From: JAGWRA01 sp035534615
Lineage (GTDB): Bacteria > Acidobacteriota > Vicinamibacteria > Vicinamibacterales > CAVVIG01
Reading direction: 5' to 3'
DNA length: 64,000 bases
Assembly (NCBI GenBank): GCA_035534615.1
Contig: DATLRO010000061.1
Span: forward strand, 248,001-312,000
Shown: piece after piece, positions 41,884 to 49,046 of the stretch
Layout: each line of letters begins with the position of its first letter
Position numbering within the stretch: position 1 is the first letter of the stretch
Translations under genes and position numbers: made by a program
Notes under the pieces: generated by a model
What the model was told of the DNA's origin: nothing
Database searches by the model: none
What the model saw: only the letters and a program-made list of their open reading frames with translations

Positions 41884-42375
41884 TCACGCGGACGGCGGCG
41901 CGAACTGCTTGAAGAACGCCTGCGCCCGCTGATCCATTTCCTCGCGCGAGAGATCCTCTTTGTGCGTCGCGATCGTCCACTGGTAGCCGTACGGATCGGT
42001 GAACGTGCCGGTCCGATCGCCCCAGAACTGATCGGCCAACTGTCCCATGGGTCCGGGGGCGACACGGCCTCCGGCGTTCACGGCGCGGTTGAACAGCGCG
42101 TCGCAGTCAAGCACGTAAATCCAGAACCCCACGGGCGATCCGCCTAAGGCCTTCGCGCTCTTGACACCGCCCATCTCGTCGTTCAGCATGAACCGCGAAT
42201 TCCCGATCTGCAGCTCAGCGTGAATGATCCTGCCGTCAGGTCCCAGGGCACGCGACTTCTCTTCGGCGCCCAGGGCCTTCTTGTACCAGTCGATCGCCTC
42301 GGCCGCCCTGTCGAGAATCAGGTGCGGCGTCATGGTGTGAAACCCCTCCGGAATCGGGCTCTTTGCTCGTGCCAT
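41884..42375 (-). CDS. VOC-family protein (PhnB-like)
   Basis: This 163-residue protein has the PhnB-like VOC fold: 'HTMTPHLILDRAAEAIDWYKKALGAEE', 'ELQIGNSRFMLNDEM', 'VDCDALFNRAVNAGG'-like spacing and 'QFWGDRTGTFTDPYGYQWTIATHKEDLS'. The last is the typical ending of the group annotated as glyoxalase/bleomycin-resistance-like. Function is unknown. The ATG at 42375 follows AGGAGG; an in-frame ATG at 42399 is less well placed. It resembles the kind of gene often found in integron cassettes. Confidence 0.87.
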   Translation of the reverse strand: MARAKSPIPEGFHTMTPHLILDRAAEAIDWYKKALGAEEKSRALGPDGRIIHAELQIGNSRFMLNDEMGGVKSAKALGGSPVGFWIYVLDCDALFNRAVNAGGRVAPGPMGQLADQFWGDRTGTFTDPYGYQWTIATHKEDLSREEMDQRAQAFFKQFAPPSA

Positions 42376-42448
42376 CACGTCCTCCTGCTGTTCGATCATG
42401 CCTGCCGCCGGATGCCTGCCTCGGATTGTCGAACACGCTCCTGGCGAT

Positions 42449-42967
42449 CTACCGGTTCCGCCCGCTCTGGAACGGCAGCGGCGCGCCGGTCTCGAGGAGC
42501 GTCTTCAGGCCGCTGAGCACCTCGCTCCAGCCCCCGCCGGCGCCCTGCGGCTCGTGCTCGCCCGCCACCAGCGAGGCGACGCCAGGCGCGCCGGTGACGT
42601 CGTGCGTCACCGTGACCCGCGTCACGCCGCCCCGGACGGGCTCGATGTCGTATGTCAGCCGCGTGAACCCCTCGGCCGCGAGCGACGGCTCCATCAGCAT
42701 TCGCCACGTTTGGACGAGCCGCCGCGGCGGATCCGCCTCGATCACGTCGCCGTCCACGATCACGCCGGTGATCCCCATGGCCTTCATCCCGTCGTTCGGG
42801 TGCGCGCGATACGCCCCGCCGGGCCGCAGTTCGTAATCGACGAGCGGCGCGTAGCCGTACTTCACCGTCCACTCCGGCCTGGTGAGCCCGTCCCAGACCG
42901 CCTGCGGCGTTGCCTTGATGTACACGCGATGCGTCTGAATCGTCCTCGTCGCGACAGGGGTGGTCAT
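42449..42967 (-). CDS. SRPBCC/AHSA1-like protein 1
   Basis: This 172-residue protein has the START-like fold of the AHSA1 group: 'RTIQTHRVYIKATPQAVWDGLTRPEWT', 'LRPGGAYRAH', 'GDVIEADPPRRLVQTWRM', 'TRLTYDIEPVRGGVTRVTVTHDVTGAPG' and a C-terminal 'GGGWSEVLSGLKTLLETG'. The hydrophobic cavity binds small ligands; the actual role is unknown. GGAGG lies 5 bases before the ATG at 42967. A second SRPBCC gene lies upstream at 43274, separated by a gene remnant and an attC-like sequence. Confidence 0.88.
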   Translation of the reverse strand: MTTPVATRTIQTHRVYIKATPQAVWDGLTRPEWTVKYGYAPLVDYELRPGGAYRAHPNDGMKAMGITGVIVDGDVIEADPPRRLVQTWRMLMEPSLAAEGFTRLTYDIEPVRGGVTRVTVTHDVTGAPGVASLVAGEHEPQGAGGGWSEVLSGLKTLLETGAPLPFQSGRNR

Positions 42968-42996
42968 CGCGTCCTCCAATGCAGATCGCCGCGCCA

Positions 42997-43173
42997 TTAT
43001 CGGCGCAGCGGCAGCAGCGCCCGCAACCGTTCTTCCCGCAGGATCATTCCCGCCCAGATCAGCGCCGCGAACGGAACGGGAAACATGGTCTCGAACAGAG
43101 GATCGCCGACGCGGACGTTGGCAGCGGTCGCAATGTTCCGGTCGCCGGACGCTCTCGTCGTCGTCGGGCTCGA
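42997..43173 (-). pseudogene. C-terminal remnant of a small membrane protein
   Basis: A 59-codon minus-strand frame ends in 'RVGDPLFETMFPVPFAALIWAGMILREERLRALLPLRR' and stops at 42997. It has one clear hydrophobic helix and a basic tail like the end of a small membrane protein, but a TGA sits at its N-terminal edge (43174-43176) and no start or ribosome-binding site is present. It is best read as a truncated gene. Confidence 0.4.
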
Positions 43174-43201
43174 TCAGCTCCCATTGCACCCGGCCGACCA
43201 T

Positions 43202-43269
43202 GGCAACCGCAAGACGCCAGGAGCGCTCGACCGGCCGAAAGCTTGGTCAGCTTCGTCCCATTGTTCGGC
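43202..43269 (-). other. Degenerate attC-like site directly after an SRPBCC gene
   Basis: On the minus strand, 4 bases after the SRPBCC stop codon, the sequence starts GCCGAACAATGGGACGAAGC. By eye this matches about 16 of 23 positions of the conserved attC end. Another attC-like end (GCGGTTGCC) follows, giving 68 bases in all. Translated, it reads 'NNGTKLTK', similar to attC-derived tails of cassette ORFs. The core boxes are imperfect, so it would be inactive. Confidence 0.35.
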
Positions 43270-43273
43270 GGCA

Positions 43274-43723
43274 TCACCCTTCTGTGATCTCGGCCTCCAC
43301 GAGCTTCGCCAGAAGCTCCAGCGACTCCTGCCAGCCGAGGTAGCACGCTTCCAGCGGTATTGGGTCAGGGATGCCCTGCTGCACGATGGTCAGCTCAGTA
43401 CCGCAGAACACATCGCCGAGCGACACCGTGATCTCCATTTCCCCCGGCATGTTCGGGTCGTCGAACTTGTCGGTATGCCGGATCCGCTTGCCCGGCACCA
43501 GCTCGAGGTACTCTCCGCCGAACGAGTGACTGCTGCCGGTCGTGAAGTTCCTGAACGACATCCTGAACGTGCCACCCACCGTGGCATTGAGATGATCGAC
43601 CTTGCACGTGAAGCCATGTGGCGGAAGCCACTTGACCACAGCCTCTGGATCCAGAAACGCCCGATACACTCGCTCGGGCTTCGACTTGAAGACGCGATGA
43701 AGACGGATGCTCCGATCGGCCAT
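43274..43723 (-). CDS. SRPBCC/AHSA1-like protein 2
   Basis: This 149-residue AHSA1-type protein has 'SIRLHRVFKSKPERVYRAFLDPEAVVKWLPPHGFTCKV', 'GGTFRMSFRNFTTGSSHSFGGEYLELVPGKRIRHTDKFDD', 'MEITVSLGDVFCGTELTIVQQGIP' and a C-terminal 'GWQESLELLAKLVE'. This is a complete SRPBCC domain. A GGAGAG site precedes the ATG. It lies between an integrase remnant (upstream) and an attC-like sequence (downstream), as a cassette gene would. Confidence 0.9.
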   Translation of the reverse strand: MADRSIRLHRVFKSKPERVYRAFLDPEAVVKWLPPHGFTCKVDHLNATVGGTFRMSFRNFTTGSSHSFGGEYLELVPGKRIRHTDKFDDPNMPGEMEITVSLGDVFCGTELTIVQQGIPDPIPLEACYLGWQESLELLAKLVEAEITEG

Positions 43724-44177
43724 GCTTCTCTCCTTCCCGATTCATCCTCCAGCGGACGCCGACGTTCATCGCCCGCTGCTCCGTGTTCGCCGAACGACTA
43801 TCAGGCGGAACTCGATAACCTGGTACGGCCGCGAGGCTCGCAGTGTAGCGCCGCCGTTGCCGAGGTTCAATGTATTCGCAAGCCTTGGCACAAGAGGCTG
43901 TTGCGTGCGAGCCTGAAGGTCAGAGTCGGCGCCCGAGACCGTCCAGGGGCTGCGCACTCCGCGGCCGCCGGTGTTGAGCACGTTGGCGCAGATCATCATC
44001 GTGCTCACGTCGCGATGCCCGAGCAGCTCATGGATGATGCATAATCGGCACCGGCGACACCCGACCCTCGGGTACGTCACTCCCGTGCAGGACGAACGCC
44101 GGCTTCAGGCAGCGGCGCAGCGAACACGAAACCCGCGTCCACGACCATCGCTCCGGCTCCACGAGTGAGGATCGTCC
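43724..44177. other. 454-base region without an intact gene
   Basis: It holds the integron-integrase remnant at 43946-44052. A GTTCGCCGAAC palindrome lies at 43785-43795, between that remnant and the SRPBCC start. The 3' part (44053-44165) shows no recognisable coding sequence. Confidence 0.45.
43946..44052 (-). pseudogene. C-terminal remnant of an integron integrase (IntI-type tyrosine recombinase)
   Basis: The minus-strand reading is 'HELLGHRDVSTMMICANVLN' then 'TGGRGVRSP'. It follows the IntI C-terminus consensus (ELLGHxDVSTTMIYTHVLxxGGxGVRSP) almost residue by residue, including the GGRGVRSP tail that is characteristic of IntI rather than XerC/D. The catalytic tyrosine (in MIYTH) is Cys here (codon at 43988-43990). 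Just before HELLGH the DNA reads GGTGCCGAT..., one base short of the expected GAD-x-R-T-I-Q stretch, so there is also a frameshift. No RHSFATH box remains upstream. Confidence 0.75.
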
Positions 44178-44939
44178 ATGCAGCGCTCCGAGCAGATGAC
44201 CCGTGTGGGATTCGCCTCGGGCATGATCGCCCTGGGCGTGATCGGCCTCGTGCTCCGCGATTTCGCGCTCGTGTGGGGACCGGTGCCCCGGTGGGTCCCG
44301 TCGAGCACGGCGCTCGCCTGCGTCTGCGCGGCGGTGCCGCTCGCGGCGGGCATTGCCCTGCTCTTCCGGCGGACCGCGGCGGCGGCGGCGCTGGTGCTCT
44401 TCGTCTACGTCGGGCTCTGGTGGTGGCTGCTCAAGGTGCCCGAGGTGGTCATGGCACCGCTCACCGAGCTGACCTGGCTCGACTGCGGCATGTTCGCGAT
44501 ACTGCTGGCAGGCGCGTGGACCCTGTTCGCCGACCTTGGCGGGCGGCCCTTCCTGGGGGGCGAGCGGGGGATGCGGCTCGCGCGTCTGCTCTTCGGCCTC
44601 TCGCTGATCCCGACCGGCTTGTCACATTTCGTCTACGCCTCCCTCACCGTCCCGTTGATCCCCTCGTGGCTCCCTTACCACCTGGGATGGGCGTACTTCA
44701 CGGGCGCCTGCCACCTCGCGGCCGGCCTCGGCGTCCTGTTCGGCGTGCTGCCCGGACTGGCCGCGTCGCTCGAAGCGGCCATGCTCGGGATCTTCACCAT
44801 CCTCGTGTGGATCCCCAGGGTGATCGCCGCGCCCGCCACGCGCGGGAACTGGACTGAACTCTGGATCTCCTGGGCCCTCACCGCGGCCGCGGCCGTCGTC
44901 GCCGCCCACGTCCCGCCGCGGTCCCGGCGAGCGGCGTAA
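44178..44939 (+). CDS. DoxX-like polytopic membrane protein
   Basis: This 253-residue protein has about seven hydrophobic helices. Its second half resembles DoxX-like proteins ('LARLLFGLSLIPTGLSHFVYASLTVPLIPSWLPYHLGWAYFTGACHLAAGLGVLFGVLPGLAASLEAAMLGIFTILVW'). The first half is a weaker repeat of the same pattern, so the protein may be an internal duplication of a four-helix unit. DoxX-like proteins are linked to quinone or redox stress but are mostly uncharacterised. GAGG precedes the ATG by 7 bases. Confidence 0.72.
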   Translation: MQRSEQMTRVGFASGMIALGVIGLVLRDFALVWGPVPRWVPSSTALACVCAAVPLAAGIALLFRRTAAAAALVLFVYVGLWWWLLKVPEVVMAPLTELTWLDCGMFAILLAGAWTLFADLGGRPFLGGERGMRLARLLFGLSLIPTGLSHFVYASLTVPLIPSWLPYHLGWAYFTGACHLAAGLGVLFGVLPGLAASLEAAMLGIFTILVWIPRVIAAPATRGNWTELWISWALTAAAAVVAAHVPPRSRRAA

Positions 44940-44978
44940 TTCGCGGCGAACCCTGTCTCCTTCCAGCGGCCCTCTGCG

Positions 44979-46007
44979 TCAGTCCCGTGCTGAATACCAG
45001 TCCATCACTCGTAAGGCACGGAGGGTGTTCCACCGGCTCGGCCGGCCCTCGCTTTCGTCTTCGTCTACTGTCTTGATCGGCATCTCGCCCGGGTACCGGA
45101 CCTCCAGCGGCCACCGGCCCTCCTCGTCCCGCTTGGAGGCGACCAGGTCGATCGCCTCCGCCACGCGCTCGTCGGGTGCGACGCCGGCGCAGCGCAGGTA
45201 GTCGAGGCCCCGCAGCACGTCGTAGTGCCACCACGTCGGGAAGGCGAAGCGCGTCCACGCGGGCTGGCCGCTGCCATCCGGGCCGGTCTTCCGGTCGTAA
45301 TCGATGACCGCGCCGGTCGACCGCCGGCGGAAGAGGCGGCGCTCGAGAAGGTACTCCTGCCCGCGGAGCCGGGCCGCGGTCACCCCTGGGCGGCCCTCGA
45401 CGGCTCGTTCGTATTCGAGCAGGGCTTCGAGCACGCAGATCGTGGTGTTGAACGACGACCGGGTCGAGCCGTTCTCAGCCTCGCAGTTCCAGCCGCCGTC
45501 GGGCAGCTGATCGCCGAGCAGCCGGTCGACGATGGCCCGGACGTCCTGGCTGAAGTAGGCGCCGGCCGCCGCCACCTGCCCGTTGATGCAGGGCTCGACC
45601 TCGCCGGCGAAGAAGGGGTTGGCATCACACTCCGGCGGACCGCACCCCTGCCAGGTGACATTGTCACGGACGAGCCCCACCGCACGACGAGCCTGGTCGC
45701 ACCCGGGATCGAGACCCAGGTCCCGCAGCAGCATCAGCACGTGCATCGTCGAATTCCATCCACGGTTCCAGGCTGTGCCGCCCCACCGCCCGTCGGCCCC
45801 CTGGAGCGCGAGCAGCCGGGCGCCCACGCCCTCGGTCGCGACCCTTGCGCGCTCGGCCGCCACCTTCTCCGCCGGCGCACCGGTCAGGTCGCGCATCGCC
45901 TGCCAGCGGATCGACGGGTCGGCATCGAGCAGCCAGCGTATGACCGAGCTCTCTGGCCCGGGAACTTGCCGTGCGGGTGGAGTGGTCACGATCCGCCTAT
46001 ATGCCAC
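44979..46007 (-). CDS. Squalene-cyclase/prenyltransferase-like alpha-alpha toroid protein
   Basis: This protein of up to 342 residues consists of alpha-hairpin repeats of the terpenoid cyclase/prenyltransferase toroid: 'LLALQGADGRWGGTAWNRGWNSTMHVLMLLRDLG', 'LLGDQLPDGGWNCEAENGSTRSSFNTTICVLEALLEYE', 'SKRDEEGRWPLEV'. These QxxDGxW-like motifs are structural. No DxDD motif of squalene-hopene cyclases is seen, so true cyclase activity is doubtful. The GTG at 46007 overlaps the stop of an SDR remnant; a GTG at 45989 is an equally plausible start. Function unknown. Confidence 0.78.
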   Translation of the reverse strand: MAYRRIVTTPPARQVPGPESSVIRWLLDADPSIRWQAMRDLTGAPAEKVAAERARVATEGVGARLLALQGADGRWGGTAWNRGWNSTMHVLMLLRDLGLDPGCDQARRAVGLVRDNVTWQGCGPPECDANPFFAGEVEPCINGQVAAAGAYFSQDVRAIVDRLLGDQLPDGGWNCEAENGSTRSSFNTTICVLEALLEYERAVEGRPGVTAARLRGQEYLLERRLFRRRSTGAVIDYDRKTGPDGSGQPAWTRFAFPTWWHYDVLRGLDYLRCAGVAPDERVAEAIDLVASKRDEEGRWPLEVRYPGEMPIKTVDEDESEGRPSRWNTLRALRVMDWYSARD

Positions 46008-46065
46008 CGGTCACATCGATGAACGCACCCGTGGTGAACGACGCCTCATCGGACACATGCTTCTC
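45997..46065 (-). pseudogene. C-terminal scrap of a short-chain dehydrogenase
   Basis: The minus strand encodes 'SDEASFTTGAFIDVTGGI' and then TAG. This is the characteristic C-terminal end of classical SDR enzymes (SDEASFVTGxxxxVDGG). A TGA interrupts the frame just upstream, so only about 22 codons survive. It is a clear gene fossil between the toroid protein and DUF1801 genes. Confidence 0.6.
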
Positions 46066-46133
46066 ATCAGCCCTTTGTCGTCACGAGATGCCCTGCCGGG
46101 CCATGCGGCCTGTCCCCATTCCGTGAATCATCG

Positions 46134-46490
46134 TCAAGCTGTGGACTTGTTCAGCGTCACGGCCGCGCGAACGAGCGTCTTCAATGCCTTCTCGTTGATC
46201 TTCTCGCCCTCGTGGAAGTCGATGGCACGCCTGGTGTTCCAGCCAAGGCTGGAGTTGAAGAGGCCCGACGGATCCTTCAGCGCCGCCCCCTTGGCGAAGG
46301 TCATTTTCACGACGTTCTTGTACGTCTCGCCGGTGCAGATCATGCCATCGTGATACCACACCGGCACCCCGCGCCACTTCCACTCCTCGACCACTTCGGG
46401 ATCGGCCTGCCTGACCAGGGCACGGAGCCGGCTGAGCATCTTGCCCCGCCAGTCGCCGAACGGCTTCGCGCCGCCGCTGCGCCAGCACAC
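46134..46490 (-). CDS. DUF1801-family protein
   Basis: This 118-residue protein has the DUF1801 pattern: 'WRGKMLSRLRALVRQADPEVVEEWKWRGVPVWYHDGMICTGETYKNVVKMTFAKGAAL', 'FNSSLGWNTRRAIDFHEGEKINEKALKTLVRAAVTLNK'. It belongs to the YdhG-like fold, for which no biochemical role is fixed. It opens with a GTG 13 bases after the stop of the VOC gene at 46504, so the two are co-transcribed. Confidence 0.85.
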   Translation of the reverse strand: MCWRSGGAKPFGDWRGKMLSRLRALVRQADPEVVEEWKWRGVPVWYHDGMICTGETYKNVVKMTFAKGAALKDPSGLFNSSLGWNTRRAIDFHEGEKINEKALKTLVRAAVTLNKSTA

Positions 46491-46503
46491 GTGGCGTCCG
46501 GGA

Positions 46504-46884
46504 TCAAAGCGCGCTGATCGTGACGTAGTACCCGTCCGGATCCCGGAGCGAGAACTCCTGCGTTCTGGTGTTCGGGTTGAGATGCGGCTCCTCTTCGAGC
46601 CGAGGTACGAGCCCGCGGGCCCGTTGCAGGGCCCGGTCGAAATCGTCGAGGCGAAAGAACAAGAGGAGGCCGTTGCCTGGCGTCGCGCGATCAGGACTCG
46701 TCAAGGAGGGATGCTCGTGGGCGCCCCACTCGTGCAGGCAGAGCAGGACCGTTCCATCCGAGTCGAGGAGCTGGCCGAAGTCCGCGTGGGCCGGTCCCGT
46801 CTCCGGCTGGCCGAAGAGTGACTGGTACCACTTGAAGCTCGACCGGACGTCGCTGACCCCGATGATGGTCCAGATGCGCTTCAT
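46504..46884 (-). CDS. VOC-family protein (bleomycin-resistance-like fold)
   Basis: This 126-residue single VOC module reads 'IIGVSDVRSSFKWYQSLFGQPE' at the start and ends 'FSLRDPDGYYVTISAL'. Ligand residues are partly conserved, but the substrate is unknown. GGAGGAG precedes the ATG at 46884. It is followed at 13 bases by the DUF1801 gene; VOC and DUF1801 pairs are common in soil bacteria. Confidence 0.85.
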   Translation of the reverse strand: MKRIWTIIGVSDVRSSFKWYQSLFGQPETGPAHADFGQLLDSDGTVLLCLHEWGAHEHPSLTSPDRATPGNGLLLFFRLDDFDRALQRARGLVPRLEEEPHLNPNTRTQEFSLRDPDGYYVTISAL

Positions 46885-47199
46885 GACACTCCTCCAGCGG
46901 CTCCACGCTCCGGCTCACCGGCGGCGCGCCACGCCGGGCGCTGCAATCGGTCGTCGGGCCGCCTGATCCTACTCCCACGAGCGGGCTGCGTTGACCGAGC
47001 GGCGTCGCGAGTCCGGCTCCGGTCGTCGGACCGCGCTGCGAGGGCGACGCAGGCCGCCGCCCGTCCTGGCCCATCGAACCTTTCGGAGTCCACCCCGATG
47101 TCCGTGCAGATCATCACCCGGCGCTGTCGCACGATGGCGGAATCCGCAGGCTGCGTATAATCGCTGGATGGCATCTTCAGGTCGCGCCGGGGCCGGCGC
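46885..47199. other. 315-base divergent intergenic region
   Basis: This separates the minus-strand VOC gene from the plus-strand thioesterase. It contains the TATAAT box at 47156 and an 11-codon leader ORF at 47168-47203 (listed separately). No other gene is supported. Confidence 0.45.
47156..47161 (+). promoter_or_regulatory. -10 box TATAAT upstream of a coupled leader ORF
   Basis: A perfect TATAAT is followed 6 bases later by the ATG of an 11-codon ORF (47168), whose stop overlaps the thioesterase start. No strong -35 is visible. It matches the arrangement at 13264-13309. Confidence 0.5.
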
Positions 47200-47203
47200 A
47201 TGA
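47168..47203 (+). CDS. Possible 11-residue leader peptide MASSGRAGAGA, coupled to the thioesterase gene
   Basis: The ORF starts 6 bases after TATAAT and its TGA overlaps the thioesterase ATG as ATGA. The thioesterase has no recognisable Shine-Dalgarno, so its translation could depend on ribosomes that read this leader. It has the same length, -10 geometry and overlap as the leader at 13274-13309, but an unrelated sequence. Confidence 0.35.
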   Translation: MASSGRAGAGA

Positions 47204-47655
47204 CCGGCGGCCACGGTTCCGAATCACACGCCAGCGGCCGGATCGCCGAGAGCTTCGGCCGCCAGACCCTGATGGCGCTGTTCGGTGCGACGCTCGATCG
47301 GGTGGCGAAGGGGGAGGTCGACATCCGGTTGCCCTACCGCCCCGACCTCTGCCAGCAGCATGGCTTCCTGCACGCCGGCGTCGTCACGGCCATCGTGGAC
47401 AGTGCCTGCGGGTACGCGGCGCTCACGACGATGCCGGATGGCGTCGGGGTGCTGAGCGTGGAGTTCAAGATCAACCTGCTGGCGCCGGCGGCCGGCGACG
47501 AATTCATCGCGCGCGGACGCGTCGTCCGGGCGGGCCGCACGGTCACCGTCTGCACTGGCGAGGTCGTCGCCCGGCAGAACGGCGCGGAGAAGCCGATCGC
47601 GCTGATGCAGGCGACGATGATGACGGTCCGCGGGCGGGACGAGGTCGTGGGGTAG
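47200..47655 (+). CDS. PaaI-family hotdog thioesterase
   Basis: This 151-residue protein has a hotdog fold with the PaaI-type signature 'RPDLCQQHGFLHAGVVTAIVDSACGYAAL' (about 47-75): HG at the active-site loop and Asp on the central helix. It ends in 'RGRVVRAGRTVTVCTGEVVA'. These enzymes hydrolyse acyl-CoA thioesters in the cytoplasm; specificity here is unknown. The start overlaps the stop of the upstream 11-codon ORF. Confidence 0.88.
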   Translation: MTGGHGSESHASGRIAESFGRQTLMALFGATLDRVAKGEVDIRLPYRPDLCQQHGFLHAGVVTAIVDSACGYAALTTMPDGVGVLSVEFKINLLAPAAGDEFIARGRVVRAGRTVTVCTGEVVARQNGAEKPIALMQATMMTVRGRDEVVG

Positions 47656-47656
47656 G

Positions 47657-47672
47657 CGTGGAACGATCCACG
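47657..47672. terminator. Small hairpin between convergent genes
   Basis: A 6-bp stem CGTGGA/TCCACG with an ACGA loop directly follows the thioesterase stop. It is short and lacks a T-run, so termination is only suggested. Confidence 0.3.
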
Positions 47673-47715
47673 GATTGAAACGTCGGACGCCGAACGAAGA
47701 AACAGGACCCGCCCG

Positions 47716-47967
47716 CTACCTCCCCCTCGGCATCCGCCGGCCGGTGCTGGTGGAATTCGCCTGGTCGGCTGCTTCCTGGCAACGGACGCACGTGCGGACG
47801 CCGGGCAGCGCCTTGCGGCGCGCCTCGGGGATCGGCTCGCCGCACTCCGCACAGTTCTCCAGGCTCTCGCCGCCGGCCAGGCCGCTGCGCGCCTTGCGCA
47901 CCGCCTTCTCGATGTGCGCGTCGATGTTGTCGTGAACCGAGCCTTCGTTGAACCAGCCGCCGGCCAT
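47716..47967 (-). CDS. DksA/TraR-type C4 zinc-finger protein
   Basis: This 83-residue protein has a helical N-terminus ('NIDAHIEKAVRKARSGLAGGESLENC') and a C4 zinc finger ('CAECGEPIPEARRKALPGVRTCVRCQ'). It resembles the short TraR/YbiI-like members that bind in the RNA polymerase secondary channel. It lacks DksA's long coiled coil. Its role may be transcriptional modulation, but this is inferred from the family. GGAG precedes the ATG at 47967. Confidence 0.85.
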   Translation of the reverse strand: MAGGWFNEGSVHDNIDAHIEKAVRKARSGLAGGESLENCAECGEPIPEARRKALPGVRTCVRCQEAADQANSTSTGRRMPRGR

Positions 47968-48068
47968 GCTGCGCTCCCCGGAGATCGAACAGGTGATGTT
48001 CCAAGCGTAGTGCCGGGCCCGGCCGGAGTCAAAGGCTGCCCGGCGGCCCCGCTGGTTGGATATCCCCC

Positions 48069-48791
48069 CTACCCCTCGTCGATGTCGTAGACCGTCTTGA
48101 CCTGGCGGTTCCGCCGCCCCCCCTCCATCTTCGTCGTCACGTCGAGGTGCAGGCCGTGGCGTGAGAGCTCGTAGGTCCGGACGACCTTGAAGCCGCCGCC
48201 CAGGTCGTACTCGGTCACCAGCTTCTCGTGGTCCCACTTCGTCTTGCTGTTCACCGTCCCATCGGCGAACTGGTGTTTCTCCTTCTTCCCGTCGGCCTGA
48301 TAGCGGTACACCTGACCGTCGGTGTAGGTGAAGGCGACGGTCCGTTCCTGATGCATCATCGTCAGCACGAACCGCTTGGGCGGCTGCATGATCTCGCGCA
48401 TCAGCTTCATCCGCGCGCGCATGGCGTCCGGATCCACGCGACGACCGCCTGCCACGCCGCCGCCCCCGAACCCACCGCCGTAGCCACCGCCCATTCCGCC
48501 GCGGTACCCGCCGCCCATCCCGCCGCCGAACCCGCCGCCCATGCCACCGCCGAAGCCGCCGCGATCGCCGCCCCCGCGGCCGCCGTCCCGCCCGCCCCCG
48601 CTGTCCGGCCGCCCGCCATCGGGGTTCTGACTAAGGTCGGGATTGAGCCGCCAGGCTCCAGCGATCGTCGTCCGCGTCGGAGTGGGCGCCGGCGCGGCCG
48701 CGCTCTGACCGGGCGTCCGGGCAGCCGCGGCGACAGGCCACGACAGCGAAGCCGCCAGAACGACCGCATAACGCATCCTGTTCCGTATCAT
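48069..48791 (-). CDS. Secreted protein with a Gly-rich low-complexity region
   Basis: This 240-residue protein has a signal peptide ('RYAVVLAASLSWPVAAAART'), a short 'IAGAWRLNPDLSQNPDG' motif common in acidobacterial exported proteins, and a GGGMGGGFGGG-type repeat over about 60-115. The C-terminal beta domain reads 'FVLTMMHQERTVAFTYTDGQVYRYQADGKKEKHQ', 'KLVTEYDLGGGFKVVRTYELSRHGLHLDVTT'. The C-terminal half resembles domains of unknown function that follow the IAGxW motif. GAGGGAG supports the ATG at 48791. Confidence 0.7.
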   Translation of the reverse strand: MIRNRMRYAVVLAASLSWPVAAAARTPGQSAAAPAPTPTRTTIAGAWRLNPDLSQNPDGGRPDSGGGRDGGRGGGDRGGFGGGMGGGFGGGMGGGYRGGMGGGYGGGFGGGGVAGGRRVDPDAMRARMKLMREIMQPPKRFVLTMMHQERTVAFTYTDGQVYRYQADGKKEKHQFADGTVNSKTKWDHEKLVTEYDLGGGFKVVRTYELSRHGLHLDVTTKMEGGRRNRQVKTVYDIDEG

Positions 48792-49046
48792 GACTGACTC
48801 CCTCGAAGCCCAGGGCCCCGGTCTCACTCACTCATACCGGCCGGATCCGCGCGCCGTTTACCGGGGAGAACCCCCGCATCTGCTGGTTAGACCGGTGAAA
48901 CCGGCAAAGGACACATTCGCGGCCTCTACGGCAGTGATCGCGCTCGTCGCGATCGTCATCGCCACGCCAGTGCTGACGGTCGGCCTGCGCCCCGAAGCTC
49001 GGCCGCCGCGTGCGCGCCGCCCGCGGCCCGGCCGCGGTCCGTGCGG

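Noticed and set aside
43785..43795. GTTCGCCGAAC palindrome as the attI site
   Set aside because: Only a short palindrome is seen, without the flanking integrase-binding repeats. Its location between the IntI remnant and the first cassette-like gene is suggestive but not enough.
44979..46007. Functional squalene-hopene cyclase
   Set aside because: The protein is about half the usual length and no DxDD catalytic motif is visible. Only the toroid repeats match.
48455..48600. GCC/GGC-type repeats as a regulatory satellite
   Set aside because: They encode the in-frame GGGMGGGFGGG region of a secreted protein.
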